NCBI RefSeq assembly: GCF_051014685.1
Contig: NW_027479305.1
Span: 1-64,000, forward strand
Reading direction: 5' to 3'
DNA: 64,000 nt
DNA from: Ptiloglossa arizonensis
Lineage: Eukaryota; Arthropoda; Insecta; Hymenoptera; Colletidae
Every line of letters starts with the position of its first letter. Position 1 is the first letter of the stretch. Below are positions 23,111-36,670 of the stretch, in pieces. Both the position numbers and the translations under genes were made by a program. The notes below the pieces were generated by a model, which saw only the letters and a list, made by a program, of their open reading frames with translations, was not told the DNA's origin and did no database searches.

Positions 23111-25354
23111 TTCCCCTAGGCCGTTCTAGTTATTCGTTTCGAGCATCAGAACTGCGAATATTTTGAGCTTCTGAAGCGTTTCTTACCTCAAAACTGCCAT
23201 ATCTCGCGAACGGATTGATCAATCCGCATAATTTCTGTTGCATCTGAAAGTAGAAACTCGCCCGATTACAACGGTATGCGCACTTTTCCCCTAGGCCGTT
23301 CTAGTTATTCGTTCCGAGCATCAGAACTGCGAAAATTTTGAGTTTCTCAAGCGTTTGTTATTTCCAAACTGCCATATCTCGCGAACGGATTGATCAATCC
23401 GCAAAATTTCTGTTGCATCTGAAAGTAGAAACTCGCCCGATTACAACGGTATGCGTACTTCTCCCCTAGGCCGTTCTAGTCATTCGTTTCGAGCATCAGA
23501 ACTGCGAAAATTTTGAGTTTATCAAGCGTTTCTTACCTCCAAACTGCCATATCTCGCGAACGGATTGAACAATCCGCAAAATTTCTGTTGCATCTGAAAG
23601 TAGAAACTCGCCCGATTACAACGGTAGGTGTAGTTTTCCCCTAGGCCGTTCTAGTTATTCGTTTCGAGCATCAGAACTGCGAAAATTTTGAGTTTCTCAA
23701 GCGTTTCTTACCTCCAAACTGCCATATCTCGCGAACGGATTGACCAATCCGCGTAATTTCTGTTGCATCCGAAAGTAGAAACTCGCCCGATTACAACGGT
23801 GTGCGTACTTCTCCCCTAGGCCGTTCTAGTCATTCGTTTCGAGCATCAGAACTGCGAAAATTTTGAGTTTCTCATGCGTTTCTTACCTCCAAACTGCCAT
23901 ATCTCGCGAACGGATTGACCAATCCGCAAAATTTCTGTTGCATCTGAAAGTAGAAACTCGCCCGATTACAACGGTATGCGCACTTTTCCCCTAGGCCGTT
24001 CTAGTTATTCGTTTCGAGCATCAGAACTGCGAAAATTTCGAGTTTCTCAAGCGTTTCTTACATCCAAACGGCCATATCTCGCGAACGGATTGACCAATCC
24101 GCATAATTTCTGTTGCATCTGAAAGTAGAAACTCGCCCGATTACAACGGTATGCGCACTTTTCCCCCAGGCCGTTCTAGTTATTCGTTTCGAGCATCAGA
24201 AATGCGAAAATTTTTAGTTCCTCAAGCGTTTCTTACCTCCAAACTGCCATATCTCGCGAACGGATTGACCAATCCGCAAAATTTCTGTTGCATTTGAAAG
24301 TAGAAACTCGCCCGATTACAACGGTATGCGCACTTTTCCCCTAGACCGTTCTAGTTATTCGTTTCGTGAATCAGAACAGCGAATATTTTGAGTTTCTCAA
24401 GCGTTTCTTACATCCAAACGGCCATATCTCGCGAACGGATTGATCAATCCGCAAAATTTCTGTTGCATCTGAAAGTAGAAACTCGCCCGATTACAACGGT
24501 ATGCGTACTTCTCATCTAGGCCGTTCTAGTCATTCGTTTCGAACATCAGAACTGCGAAAATTTTGAGTTTCTCATGCGTTTCTTACCTCCAAACTGCCAT
24601 ATCTCGCGAACGGATTGACCAATCCGCGTAATTTCTGTTGCATCTGAAAGTAGAAACTCGCCCGATTACATCGGTATGCGTACTTTTCCCCTAGGCCGTT
24701 CTAGTTATTCGTTTCGAGCATCAGAACTGCGAAAATTTTGAGTTTCTCAAGCGTTTCTTATCTCCAAACTGCCATATCTCGCGAACGGATTGATCAATCC
24801 GCAAAATTTCTGTTGCATCTGAAAGTACAAACTCGCCCGATTACAACGGTATGCGTACTTCTCCCCTAGGCCGTTCCAGTTATTCGTTTCGAGCATCAGA
24901 AATGTGAAAATTTTGAGTTTCTCGAGCGTTTCTTACCTCCAAACTGCCATACCTCGCGAACGGATTGACCAATCCGCAAAATTTCTGTTGCATTTGAAAG
25001 TAGAAACTCGCCCGATTACAACGGTATGGGCACTTTTCCCCTAGGCCGTTCTAGTTATTCGTTTCGAGCATCAGAACTGCGAAAATTTTGAGTTTCTCAA
25101 GCGTTTCTTACATCCAAACGGCCATATCTCGCGAACGGATTGACCAATCCGCAAAATTTCTGTTGCATCTGAAAGTAGAAACTCGCCCGATTACAACGGT
25201 ATGCGTACTTCTCCCCTAGGCCGTTCTAGTCATTCGTTTCGAGCATCAGAACTGCGAAAATTTTGAGTTCCTCAAGCGTTTCTTACCTCCAAACTGCCAT
25301 ATCTCGCGAACGGATTGACCAATTCGCGTAATTTCTGTTGCATCCGAAAGTAGA
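23111..25354 (+). repeat. Array segment copied at 28.7-30.2 and 30.6-31.1 kb
   Basis: The part to about 24620 recurs at +5,600 bp (GCGAATATTTTGAGC near 23153 and 28753; GTTATTTCC with GCGTTTG near 23352 and 28952; GTAGGTGTAG; CTCATGCG; GTGAATCAGAACAGCG near 24366 and 29966; TCTCATCTAGG). The part from about 24660 (ATCGGTATGCG, GAAAGTACAAAC, CAGAAATGTG, CATACCTCGCG, TATGGGCAC) recurs at +5,950 and again at +7,175. The copy boundaries differ, so at least two separate duplications used this stretch as source. Confidence 0.82.
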
Positions 25355-27104
25355 AACTCGCCCCATTACAACGGTATGCGTACTTTTCCCCTAGGCCGTT
25401 CCTGTTATTCGTTTCGAGCATCAGAACTGCGAAAATTTTGAGGTTCTCAAGCGTTTGTTACATCCAAACTGCCATATCTCGCGAACGGATTGACCGATCC
25501 GCAAAATTTCTGTTGCATCTGAAAGTAGAAACTCGCCCGATTACAACGGTATGCGTACTTTTCCCCTACACCGTTCTAGTTACTCGTTTCGAGCATCAGA
25601 ACTGCGAAAATTTTGAGCTACTCAAGCGTTTCTTATCTCCAAACTGCCATATATCGCGAACGGATTGATCAATCCGCAAAATTTCTGTTGCATCTGAAAG
25701 TAGAAACTCGCCCGATTACAGCGGTATGTGTAGTTTTCCCCTAGGCCGTTCTAGTTATTCGTTTCGAGCATCAGAACTGCGAAAATTTTGAGTTCCTCAA
25801 GCGTTTCTTATCTCCAAACTGCCATATTTCGCGAACGGATTGATCAATCCGCAAAATTTCTGTTGCATCTGAAAGTAGAAACTCGCCCGATTACAGAGGT
25901 ATGTGTAGTTTTCCCCTAGGCCGTTCTAGTTATTCGTTTCGAGCATCAGAACTGGGAAAATTTTGAGTTCCTCAAGCGTTTCTTACCTCCAAACTGCCAT
26001 ATCTCGCGAACGGATTGACCAATCCGCATAATTTCTGTTGCATCTGAAAGTAGAAACTCGCCCGATTACAACGGTATGCGCACTTTTCCCCTAGGCTGTT
26101 CTAGTTATTCGTTTCGAGCATCAGAACTGCGAAAATTTTGAGTTCCTCAAGCGTTTCTTACCTCCAAACTGCCATATCTCGCGAACGGATTGACCAATCC
26201 GCATAATTTCTGTTGCATCTGAAAGTAGAAACTCGCCCGATTACAACGGTATGCGTACTTCTCCCCTAGGCCGTTCTAGTCATTCGTTTCGAGCATCAGA
26301 ACTGCGAAAATTTTGAGTTTCTCAAGCGTTTCTCACGTCCAAACTGCCATATCTCGCGAACGGATTGACCAATCCGCAAAATTTCTGTTGCTTCTGAAAG
26401 TAGAGACTCGCCCGTTTACAACAGTATTTGTAGTTTTGCCCTTGGCCGTTCCAGTTATTCGTTTCGAGCATCAGAACTGCGAAAATGTTGAGTTTCTCAA
26501 GCGTTTCTTACGTCCAAATTGCCATATCTCGCGAACGGATCGACCAATCCGCAAAATTTCTGTTGCATCTGAAAGTAGAAACTCGCCCGATTACATCGGT
26601 ATGCGTACTTCTCCCCTAGGCCGTTCTAGTCATTCGTTTCGAGCATCAGAACTGCGAAAATTTTGAGTTTCTCAAGCGTTTCTCACGTCCAAACTGCCAT
26701 ATCTCGCGAACGGATTGACCAATCCGCAAAATTTCTGTTGCATCTGAAAGTAGAAACTCGCCCCATTACAACGGTATGCGTACTTTTCCCCTAGGCCGTT
26801 CTAGTTACTCGTTTCGAGCATCAGAACTTCGAAAATTTTGAGTTACTCAAGCGTTTCTTATATCCAAACTGCCATATCTCGCGAACGGATTGATCAATCC
26901 GCAAAATTTCTGTTGCATTTGAAAGTAGAAACTCGCCCGATTACAACTGTGTGCCCACTTCTCCCCTAGGCCGTTCTAGTCATTCGTTTCGAGCATCAGA
27001 ACTGCGAAAATTTTGAGTTCCTCAAGCGTTTCTTACCTCCAAACTGCCATATCTCGCGAACGGATTGACCAATTCGCGTAATTTCTGTTGCATCCGAAAG
27101 TAGA
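25355..27104 (+). repeat. 1,750-bp (10-monomer) unit, copy 2
   Basis: Same ordered variants as the 21.5-kb copy, and directly tandem with the next copy at 1,750 bp. At its 3' end (about 26950-26960) ACTGTGTGCCCACTT is joined to a class I CTCCCCTAGG...AGTCATT tail followed by an AATTCGCG monomer. In the other copies the same ACTGTGTGCCC haplotype continues into TTCCCC...AGTTATT. This marks a recombination junction inside a monomer. Confidence 0.9.
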
Positions 27105-28715
27105 AACTCGCCCCATTACAACGGTATGCGTACTTTTCCCCTAGGCCGTTCCAGTTATTCGTTTCGAGCATCAGAACTGCGAAAATTTTGAGGTTCTCAA
27201 GCGTTTGTTACATCCAAACTGCCATATCTCGCGAACGGATTGACCGATCCGCAAAATTTCTGTTGCATCTGAAAGTAGAAACTCGCCCGATTACAACGGT
27301 ATGCGTACTTTTCCCCTACACCGTTCTAGTTACTCGTTTCGAGCATCAGAACTGCGAAAATTTTGAGCTACTCAAGCGTTTCTTATCTCCAAACTGCCAT
27401 ATATCGCGAACGGATTGATCAATCCGCAAAATTTCTGTTGCATCTGAAAGTAGAAACTCGCCCGATTACAGCGGTATGTGTAGTTTTCCCCTAGGCCGTT
27501 CTAGTTATTCGTTTCGAGCATCAGAACTGCGAAAATTTTGAGTTCCTCAAGCGTTTCTTATCTCCAAACTGCCATATTTCGCGAACGGATTGATCAATCC
27601 GCAAAATTTCTGTTGCATCTGAAAGTAGAAACTCGCCCGATTACAGAGGTATGTGTAGTTTTCCCCTAGGCCGTTCTAGTTATTCGTTTCGAGCATCAGA
27701 ACTGGGAAAATTTTGAGTTCCTCAAGCGTTTCTTACCTCCAAACTGCCATATCTCGCGAACGGATTGACCAATCCGCATAATTTCTGTTGCATCTGAAAG
27801 TAGAAACTCGCCCGATTACAACGGTATGCGCACTTTTCCCCTAGGCTGTTCTAGTTATTCGTTTCGAGCATCAGAACTGCGAAAATTTTGAGTTCCTCAA
27901 GCGTTTCTTACCTCCAAACTGCCATATCTCGCGAACGGATTGACCAATCCGCATAATTTCTGTTGCATCTGAAAGTAGAAACTCGCCCGATTACAACGGT
28001 ATGCGTACTTCTCCCCTAGGCCGTTCTAGTCATTCGTTTCGAGCATCAGAACTGCGAAAATTTTGAGTTTCTCAAGCGTTTCTCACGTCCAAACTGCCAT
28101 ATCTCGCGAACGGATTGACCAATCCGCAAAATTTCTGTTGCTTCTGAAAGTAGAGACTCGCCCGTTTACAACAGTATTTGTAGTTTTGCCCTTGGCCGTT
28201 CCAGTTATTCGTTTCGAGCATCAGAACTGCGAAAATGTTGAGTTTCTCAAGCGTTTCTTACGTCCAAATTGCCATATCTCGCGAACGGATCGACCAATCC
28301 GCAAAATTTCTGTTGCATCTGAAAGTAGAAACTCGCCCGATTACATCGGTATGCGTACTTCTCCCCTAGGCCGTTCTAGTCATTCGTTTCGAGCATCAGA
28401 ACTGCGAAAATTTTGAGTTTCTCAAGCGTTTCTCACGTCCAAACTGCCATATCTCGCGAACGGATTGACCAATCCGCAAAATTTCTGTTGCATCTGAAAG
28501 TAGAAACTCGCCCCATTACAACGGTATGCGTACTTTTCCCCTAGGCCGTTCTAGTTACTCGTTTCGAGCATCAGAACTTCGAAAATTTTGAGTTACTCAA
28601 GCGTTTCTTATATCCAAACTGCCATATCTCGCGAACGGATTGATCAATCCGCAAAATTTCTGTTGCATTTGAAAGTAGAAACTCGCCCGATTACAACTGT
28701 GTGCCCACTTTTCCC
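27105..28715 (+). repeat. 1,750-bp (10-monomer) family, copy 3
   Basis: Matches copy 2 at an offset of 1,750 through CAGAACTTCG (about 28575) and ACTGTGTGCCC (about 28696). It then continues into the GCGAATATTTTGAGC monomer as copy 1 does, at an offset of 5,600. Copy 3 therefore shares its body with copy 2 and its right flank with copy 1, which orders the duplication steps. Confidence 0.88.
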
Positions 28716-31700
28716 CTAGGCCGTTCTAGTTATTCGTTTCGAGCATCAGAACTGCGAATATTTTGAGCTTCTGAAGCGTTTCTTACCTCAAAACTGCCAT
28801 ATCTCGCGAACGGATTGATCAATCCGCATAATTTCTGTTGCATCTGAAAGTAGAAACTCGCCCGATTACAACGGTATGCGCACTTTTCCCCTAGGCCGTT
28901 CTAGTTATTCGTTCCGAGCATCAGAACTGCGAAAATTTTGAGTTTCTCAAGCGTTTGTTATTTCCAAACTGCCATATCTCGCGAACGGATTGATCAATCC
29001 GCAAAATTTCTGTTGCATCTGAAAGTAGAAACTCGCCCGATTACAACGGTATGCGTACTTCTCCCCTAGGCCGTTCTAGTCATTCGTTTCGAGCATCAGA
29101 ACTGCGAAAATTTTGAGTTTATCAAGCGTTTCTTACCTCCAAACTGCCATATCTCGCGAACGGATTGAACAATCCGCAAAATTTCTGTTGCATCTGAAAG
29201 TAGAAACTCGCCCGATTACAACGGTAGGTGTAGTTTTCCCCTAGGCCGTTCTAGTTATTCGTTTCGAGCATCAGAACTGCGAAAATTTTGAGTTTCTCAA
29301 GCGTTTCTTACCTCCAAACTGCCATATCTCGCGAACGGATTGACCAATCCGCGTAATTTCTGTTGCATCCGAAAGTAGAAACTCGCCCGATTACAACGGT
29401 GTGCGTACTTCTCCCCTAGGCCGTTCTAGTCATTCGTTTCGAGCATCAGAACTGCGAGAATTTTGAGTTTCTCATGCGTTTCTTACCTCCAAACTGCCAT
29501 ATCTCGCGAACGGATTGACCAATCCGCAAAATTTCTGTTGCATCTGAAAGTAGAAACTCGCCCGATTACAACGGTATGCGCACTTTTCCCCTAGGCCGTT
29601 CTAGTTATTCGTTTCGAGCATCAGAACTGCGAAAATTTCGAGTTTCTCAAGCGTTTCTTACATCCAAACGGCCATATCTCGCGAACGGATTGACCAATCC
29701 GCATAATTTCTGTTGCATCTGAAAGTAGAAACTCGCCCGATTACAACGGTATGCGCACTTTTCCCCCAGGCCGTTCTAGTTATTCGTTTCGAGCATCAGA
29801 AATGCGAAAATTTTGAGTTCCTCAAGCGTTTCTTACCTCCAAACTGCCATATCTCGCGAACGGATTGACCAATCCGCAAAATTTCTGTTGCATTTGAAAG
29901 TAGAAACTCGCCCGATTACAACGGTATGCGCACTTTTCCCCTAGACCGTTCTAGTTATTCGTTTCGTGAATCAGAACAGCGAATATTTTGAGTTTCTCAA
30001 GCGTTTCTTACATCCAAACGGCCATATCTCGCGAACGGATTGATCAATCCGCAAAATTTCTGTTGCATCTGAAAGTAGAAACTCGCCCGATTACAACGGT
30101 ATGCGTACTTCTCATCTAGGCCGTTCTAGTCATTCGTTTCGAACATCAGAACTGCGAAAATTTTGAGTTTCTCATGCGTTTCTTACCTCCAACCTGCCAT
30201 ATCTCGCGAACGGATTGACCAATCCGCAAAATTTCTGTTGCTTCTGAAAGTAGAAACTCGCCCGATTACAACGGTATGTGTAGTTTTCCACTAGGCCGTT
30301 CCAGTTATTCGTTTCGAGCATCAGAAATGCGAAAATTTTGAGTTTCTCGAGCGTTTCTTACCTCCAAACTGCCATATCTCGCGAACGGATTGACCAATCC
30401 GCAAAATTTCTGTTGCATTTGAAAGTAGAAACTCGCCCGATTACAACGGTATGCGCACTTTTCCCCTAGGCCGTTCTGATTACTCGTTTCGAGCATCAAA
30501 ACTGCGAAAATTTTGAGTTTCTCAAGCGTTTCATACCTCCAAACTGCCATATCTCGCGAACGGATTGACCAATCCGCGTAATTTCTGTTGCATCTGAAAG
30601 TAGAAACTCGCCCGATTACATCGGTATGCGTACTTTTCCCCTAGGCCGTTCTAGTTATTCGTTTCGAGCATCAGAACTGCGAAAATTTTGAGTTTCTCAA
30701 GCGTTTCTTATCTCCAAACTGCCATATCTCGCGAACGGATTGATCAATCCGCAAAATTTCTGTTGCATCTGAAAGTACAAACTCGCCCGATTACAACGGT
30801 ATGCGTACTTCTCCCCTAGGCCGTTCCAGTTATTCGTTTCGAGCATCAGAAATGTGAAAATTTTGAGTTTCTCGAGCGTTTCTTACCTCCAAACTGCCAT
30901 ACCTCGCGAACGGATTGACCAATCCGCAAAATTTCTGTTGCATTTGAAAGTAGAAACTCGCCCGATTACAACGGTATGGGCACTTTTCCCCTAGGCCGTT
31001 CTAGTTATTCGTTTCGAGCATCAGAACTGCGAAAATTTTGAGTTTCTCAAGCGTTTCTTACATCCAAACTGCCATATCTCGCGAACGGATTGACCAATTC
31101 GCGTAATTTCTGTTGCATCCGAAAGTAGAAGCTCGCCCGATTACAACGGTATGCGTACTTCTCCCCTAGTCCGTTCTAGTCATTCGTTTCGAGCATCAGA
31201 ACTGCGAAAATTTTGATTTTCTCAAGCGTTTCTTATCTCCAAACTGCCACATCTCGCGAACGGATTGATCAGTCCGCAAAATTTCTATTGCATCTGAAAG
31301 TAGAAACTCGCCCGATTACAACGGTAGGTGTAGTTTTCCCCTAGGCCGTTCTAGTTATTCGTTTCGAGCATCAGAAATGCGAAAATTTTGAGTTCCTCAA
31401 GCGTTTCTTACCTCCAAACTGCCATATCTCGCGAACGGATTGACAAATTCGCGTAATTTCTGTTGCATCCGAAAGTAGAAACTCGCCCGATTACAACGGT
31501 AAGCGTACTTCTCCCCTAGGCCGTTCTAGTCATTCGTTTCGAGCATCAGAACTGCGAAAATTTTGAGTTTCTCAAGCGTTTCTTATTTCCAAACTGCCAT
31601 ATCTCTCGAACGGATTGATCAATCCGCAAAATTTCTGTTGCATCTGAAAGTAGAAACTCGCCCGATTACAACGGTATGCGCACTTTTCCCCTAGGCCGTT

Positions 31701-32089
31701 CTAGTTACTCGTTTCGAGCATCAAAACTGCGAAAATTTTGAGTTTCTCAAGCGTTTCATACCTCCAAACTGCCATATCTCGCGAACGGATTGACCAATCC
31801 GCGTAATTTCTGTTGCATCTGAAAGTAGAAACTCGCCCGATTACATCGGTATGCGTACTTTTCCCCTAGGCCGTTCTAGTTATTCGTTTCGAGCATCAGA
31901 ACTGCGAAAATTTTGAGTTTCTCAAGCGTTTCTTATCTCCAAACTGCCATATCTCGCGAACGGATTGATCAATCCGCAAAATTTCTGTTGCATCTGAAAG
32001 TACAAACTCGCCCGATTACAACGGTATGCGTACTTCTCCCCTAGGCCGTTCCAGTTATTCGTTTCGAGCATCAGAAATGTGAAAATTTT
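28716..32089 (+). repeat. Copied flank plus 7/8-monomer units
   Basis: From 28716 to about 30220 this is a copy of 23.1-24.6 kb (offset 5,600). From about 30480 a 1,225-bp period appears: GTTACTCG with CATCAAAACTG and GCGTTTCATACC near 30480-30535 recur near 31705-31760, and GAAAGTACAAAC near 30771 recurs near 31996. From about 31069 a 1,400-bp offset takes over (GAAGCTCGCC, TTTTGATTTTCTC near 31211 and 32611, TCTATTGCATC, TAAGCGTAC, ATCTCTCGAACGG). Confidence 0.82.
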
Positions 32090-34374
32090 GAGTTTCTCGA
32101 GCGTTTCTTACCTCCAAACTGCCATACCTCGCGAACGGATTGACCAATCCGCAAAATTTCTGTTGCATTTGAAAGTAGAAACTCGCCCGATTACAACGGT
32201 ATGGGCACTTTTCCCCTAGGCCGTTCTAGTTATTCGTTTCGAGCATCAGAACTGCGAAAATTTTGAGTTTCTCAAGCGTTTCTTACATCCAAACGGCCAT
32301 ATCTCGCGAACGGATTGACCAATCCGCAAAATTTCTGTTGCATCTGAAAGTAGAAACTCGCCCGATTACAACGGTATGCGTACTTCTCCCCTAGACCGTT
32401 CTAGTCATTCGTTTCGAGCATCAGAACTGCGAAAATTTTGAGTTCCTCAAGCGTTTCTTACCTCCAAACTGCCATATCTCGCGAACGGATTGACCAATTC
32501 GCGTAATTTCTGTTGCATCCGAAAGTAGAAGCTCGCCCGATTACAACGGTATGCGTACTTCTCCCCTAGTCCGTTCTAGTCATTCGTTTCGCGCATCAGA
32601 ACTGCGAAAATTTTGATTTTCTCAAGCGTTTCTTATCTCCAAACTGCCACATCTCGCGAACGGATTGATCAGTCCGCAAAATTTCTATTGCATCTGAAAG
32701 TAGAAACTCGCCCGATTACAACGGTAGGTGTAGTTTTCCCCTAGGCCGTTCTAGTTATTCGTTTCGAGCATCAGAAATGCGAAAATTTTGAGTTCCTCAA
32801 GCGTTTCTTACCTCCAAACTGCCATATCTCGCGAACGGATTGACAAATTCGCGTAATTTCTGTTGCATCCGAAAGTAGAAACTCGCCCGATTACAACGGT
32901 AAGCGTACTTCTCCCCTAGGCCGTTCTAGTCATTCGTTTCGAGCATCAGAACTGCGAAAATTTTGAGTTTCTCAAGCGTTTCTTATTTCCAAACTGCCAT
33001 ATCTCTCGAACGGATTGATCAATCCGCAAAATTTCTGTTGCATCTGAAAGTAGAAACTCGCCCGATTACAACGGTATGCGCACTTTTCCCCTAGGCCGTT
33101 CTAGTTACTCGTTTCGAGCATCAAAACTGCGAAAATTTTGAGTTTCTCAAGCGTTTCTTACCTCCAAACTGCCATACCTCGCGAACGGATTGACCAATCC
33201 GCGTAATTTCTGTTGCATCCGAAAGTAGAAACTCGCCCGATTACAACGGTATGTGTAGTTTTCCCCTAGGCCGTTCCAGTCATTCGTTTCGAGCATCAGA
33301 ACTGCGAAAATTTTGAGTTCCTCAAGCGTTTCTTACCTCCGAACTGCCATATCTCGCGAACGGATTGACCAATTCGCGTAATTTCTGTTGCATCCGAAAG
33401 TAGAAGCTCGCCCGATTACAACGGTATGTGTAGTTTTCCCCTAGGCCGTTCCAGTTATTCGTTTCGAGCATCAGAAATGTGAAAATTTTGAGTTTCTCGA
33501 GCGTTTCTTACCTCCAAACTGCCATATCTCGCGAACGGATTGACCAATCCGCAAAATTTCTGTTGCATTTGAAAGTAGAAACTCGCCCGATTACAACGGT
33601 ATGCGTACTTCTCCCATAGGCCGTTCTAGTCATTCGTTTCGAGCACCAGAACTGCGAAAATTTTGAGTTCCTCAAGCGTTTCTTACCTCCGAACTGCCAT
33701 ATCTCGCGAACGGATTGACCAATTCGCGTAATTTCTGTTGCATCCGAAAGTAGAAGCTCGCCCGATTACAACGGTATGCGTACTTCTCCCCTAGTCCGTT
33801 CTAGTCATTCGTTTCGAGCATCAGAACTGCGAAAATTTTGAGTTTCTCAAGCGTTTCTTATCTCCAAACTGCCACATCTCGCGAACGGATTGATCAATCC
33901 GCAAAATTTCTATTGCATCTGAAAGTAGAAACTCGCCCGATTACAACGGTAGGTGTAGTTTTCCCCTAGGCCGTTCTAGTTATTCGTTTCGAGCATCAGA
34001 AATGCGAAAATTTTGAGTTCCTCAAGCGTTTCTTACCTCCAAACTGCCATATCTCGCGAACGGATTGACAAATTCGCGTAATTTCTGTTGCATCCGAAAG
34101 TAGAAACTCGCCCGATTACAACGGTATGCGTACTTCTCCCCTAGGCCGTTCTAGTCATTCGTTTCGAGCATCAGAACTGCGAAAATTTTGAGTTTCTCAA
34201 GCGTTTCTTATTTCCAAACTGCCATATCTCTCGAACGGATTGATCAATCCGCAAAATTTCTGTTGCATCTGAAAGTAGAAACTCGCCCGATTACATCGGT
34301 ATGCGTACTTTTCCCCTATGCCGTTCTAGTTATTCGTTTCGAGCATCAGAACTGCGAAAATTTTGAGTTTCTCG
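32090..34374 (+). repeat. 13-monomer unit, copy 1 (2,275 bp)
   Basis: Matches the sequence 2,275 bp downstream from about 32090 to about 34398: CATACCTCGCG, TATGGGCAC, AATTCGCG, GAAGCTCGCC, TTTTGATTTTCTC, GATCAGTCC, GACAAATTCG, TAAGCGTAC, ATCTCTCGAA, CATCAAAACTG, CTCCGAACTGCC, CCCATAGG. It differs from copy 2 by isolated changes (CTAGACCG; GCGCATCAG; GAGCACCAG) and by a compact cluster at 33254-33277 described in the findings. Confidence 0.88.
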
Positions 34375-36670
34375 AGCGTTTCTTACCTCCAAACTGCCAT
34401 ACCTCGCGAACGGATTGACCAATCCGCAAAATTTCTGTTGCATTTGAAAGTAGAAACTCGCCCGATTACAACGGTATGGGCACTTTTCCCCTAGGCCGTT
34501 CTAGTTATTCGTTTCGAGCATCAGAACTGCGAAAATTTTGAGTTTCTCAAGCGTTTCTTACATCCAAACGGCCATATCTCGCGAACGGATTGACCAATCC
34601 GCAAAATTTCTGTTGCATCTGAAAGTAGAAACTCGCCCGATTACAACGGTATGCGTACTTCTCCCCTAGGCCGTTCTAGTCATTCGTTTCGAGCATCAGA
34701 ACTGCGAAAATTTTGAGTTCCTCAAGCGTTTCTTACCTCCAAACTGCCATATCTCGCGAACGGATTGACCAATTCGCGTAATTTCTGTTGCATCCGAAAG
34801 TAGAAGCTCGCCCGATTACAACGGTATGCGTACTTCTCCCCTAGTCCGTTCTAGTCATTCGTTTCGAGCATCAGAACTGCGAAAATTTTGATTTTCTCAA
34901 GCGTTTCTTATCTCCAAACTGCCACATCTCGCGAACGGATTGATCAGTCCGCAAAATTTCTATTGCATCTGAAAGTAGAAACTCGCCCGATTACAACGGT
35001 AGGTGTAGTTTTCCCCTAGGCCGTTCTAGTTATTCGTTTCGAGCATCAGAAATGCGAAAATTTTGAGTTCCTCAAGCGTTTCTTACCTCCAAACTGCCAT
35101 ATCTCGCGAACGGATTGACAAATTCGCGTAATTTCTGTTGCATCCGAAAGTAGAAACTCGCCCGATTACAACGGTAAGCGTACTTCTCCCCTAGGCCGTT
35201 CTAGTCATTCGTTTCGAGCATCAGAACTGCGAAAATTTTGAGTTTCTCAAGCGTTTCTTATTTCCAAACTGCCATATCTCTCGAACGGATTGATCAATCC
35301 GCAAAATTTCTGTTGCATCTGAAAGTAGAAACTCGCCCGATTACAACGGTATGCGCACTTTTCCCCTAGGCCGTTCTAGTTACTCGTTTCGAGCATCAAA
35401 ACTGCGAAAATTTTGAGTTTCTCAAGCGTTTCTTACCTCCAAACTGCCATACCTCGCGAACGGATTGACCAATCCGCGTAATTTCTGTTGCATCCGAAAG
35501 TAGAAACTCGCCCGATTACAACGGTATGCGTACTTCTCCCCTAGGCCGTTCTAGTCATTCGTTTCGAGCATCAGAACTGCGAAAATTTTGAGTTCCTCAA
35601 GCGTTTCTTACCTCCGAACTGCCATATCTCGCGAACGGATTGACCAATTCGCGTAATTTCTGTTGCATCCGAAAGTAGAAGCTCGCCCGATTACAACGGT
35701 ATGTGTAGTTTTCCCCTAGGCCGTTCCAGTTATTCGTTTCGAGCATCAGAAATGTGAAAATTTTGAGTTTCTCGAGCGTTTCTTACCTCCAAACTGCCAT
35801 ATCTCGCGAACGGATTGACCAATCCGCAAAATTTCTGTTGCATTTGAAAGTAGAAACTCGCCCGATTACAACGGTATGCGTACTTCTCCCATAGGCCGTT
35901 CTAGTCATTCGTTTCGAGCATCAGAACTGCGAAAATTTTGAGTTCCTCAAGCGTTTCTTACCTCCGAACTGCCATATCTCGCGAACGGATTGACCAATTC
36001 GCGTAATTTCTGTTGCATCCGAAAGTAGAAGCTCGCCCGATTACAACGGTATGCGTACTTCTCCCCTAGTCCGTTCTAGTCATTCGTTTCGAGCATCAGA
36101 ACTGCGAAAATTTTGTGTTTCTCAAGCGTTTCTTATCTCCAAACTGCCACATCTCGCGAACGGATTGATCAATCCGCAAAATTTCTATTGCATCTGAAAG
36201 TAGAAACTCGCCCGATTACAACGGTAGGTGTAGTTTTCCCCTAGGCCGTTCTAGTTATTCGTTTCGAGCATCAGAAATGCGAAAATTTTGAGTTCCTCAA
36301 GCGTTTCTTACCTCCAAACTGCCATATCTCGCGAACGGATTGACAAATTCGCGTAATTTCTGTTGCATCCGAAAGTAGAAACTCGCCCGATTACAACGGT
36401 ATGCGTACTTCTCCCCTAGGCCGTTCTAGTCATTCGTTTCGAGCATCAGAACTGCGAAAATTTTGAGTTTCTCAAGCGTTTCTTATTTCCAAACTGCCAT
36501 ATCTCTCGAACGGATTGATCAATCCGCAAAATTTCTGTTGCATCTGAAAGTAGAAACTCGCCCGATTACATCGGTATGCGTACTTTTCCCCTATGCCGTT
36601 CTAGTTATTCGTTTCGAGCATCAGAACTGCGAAAATTTTGAGTTTCTCGAGCGTTTCTTACCTCCAAACT
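34375..36670 (+). repeat. 13-monomer unit, copy 2 (2,275 bp)
   Basis: Second tandem copy of the preceding unit. It ends at about 36670, where CCACATCTCGCG replaces the CATACCTCGCG expected of a third copy. One visible private change is TTTTGTGTTTCTC near 36113, where copy 1 has TTTTGAGTTTCTC at the equivalent site near 33838. Confidence 0.87.

Noticed and set aside
30305..30550. Possible inverted segment suggested by long minus-strand frames
   Set aside because: The plus-strand monomer anchors continue unbroken through here and everywhere else. Orientation never changes.
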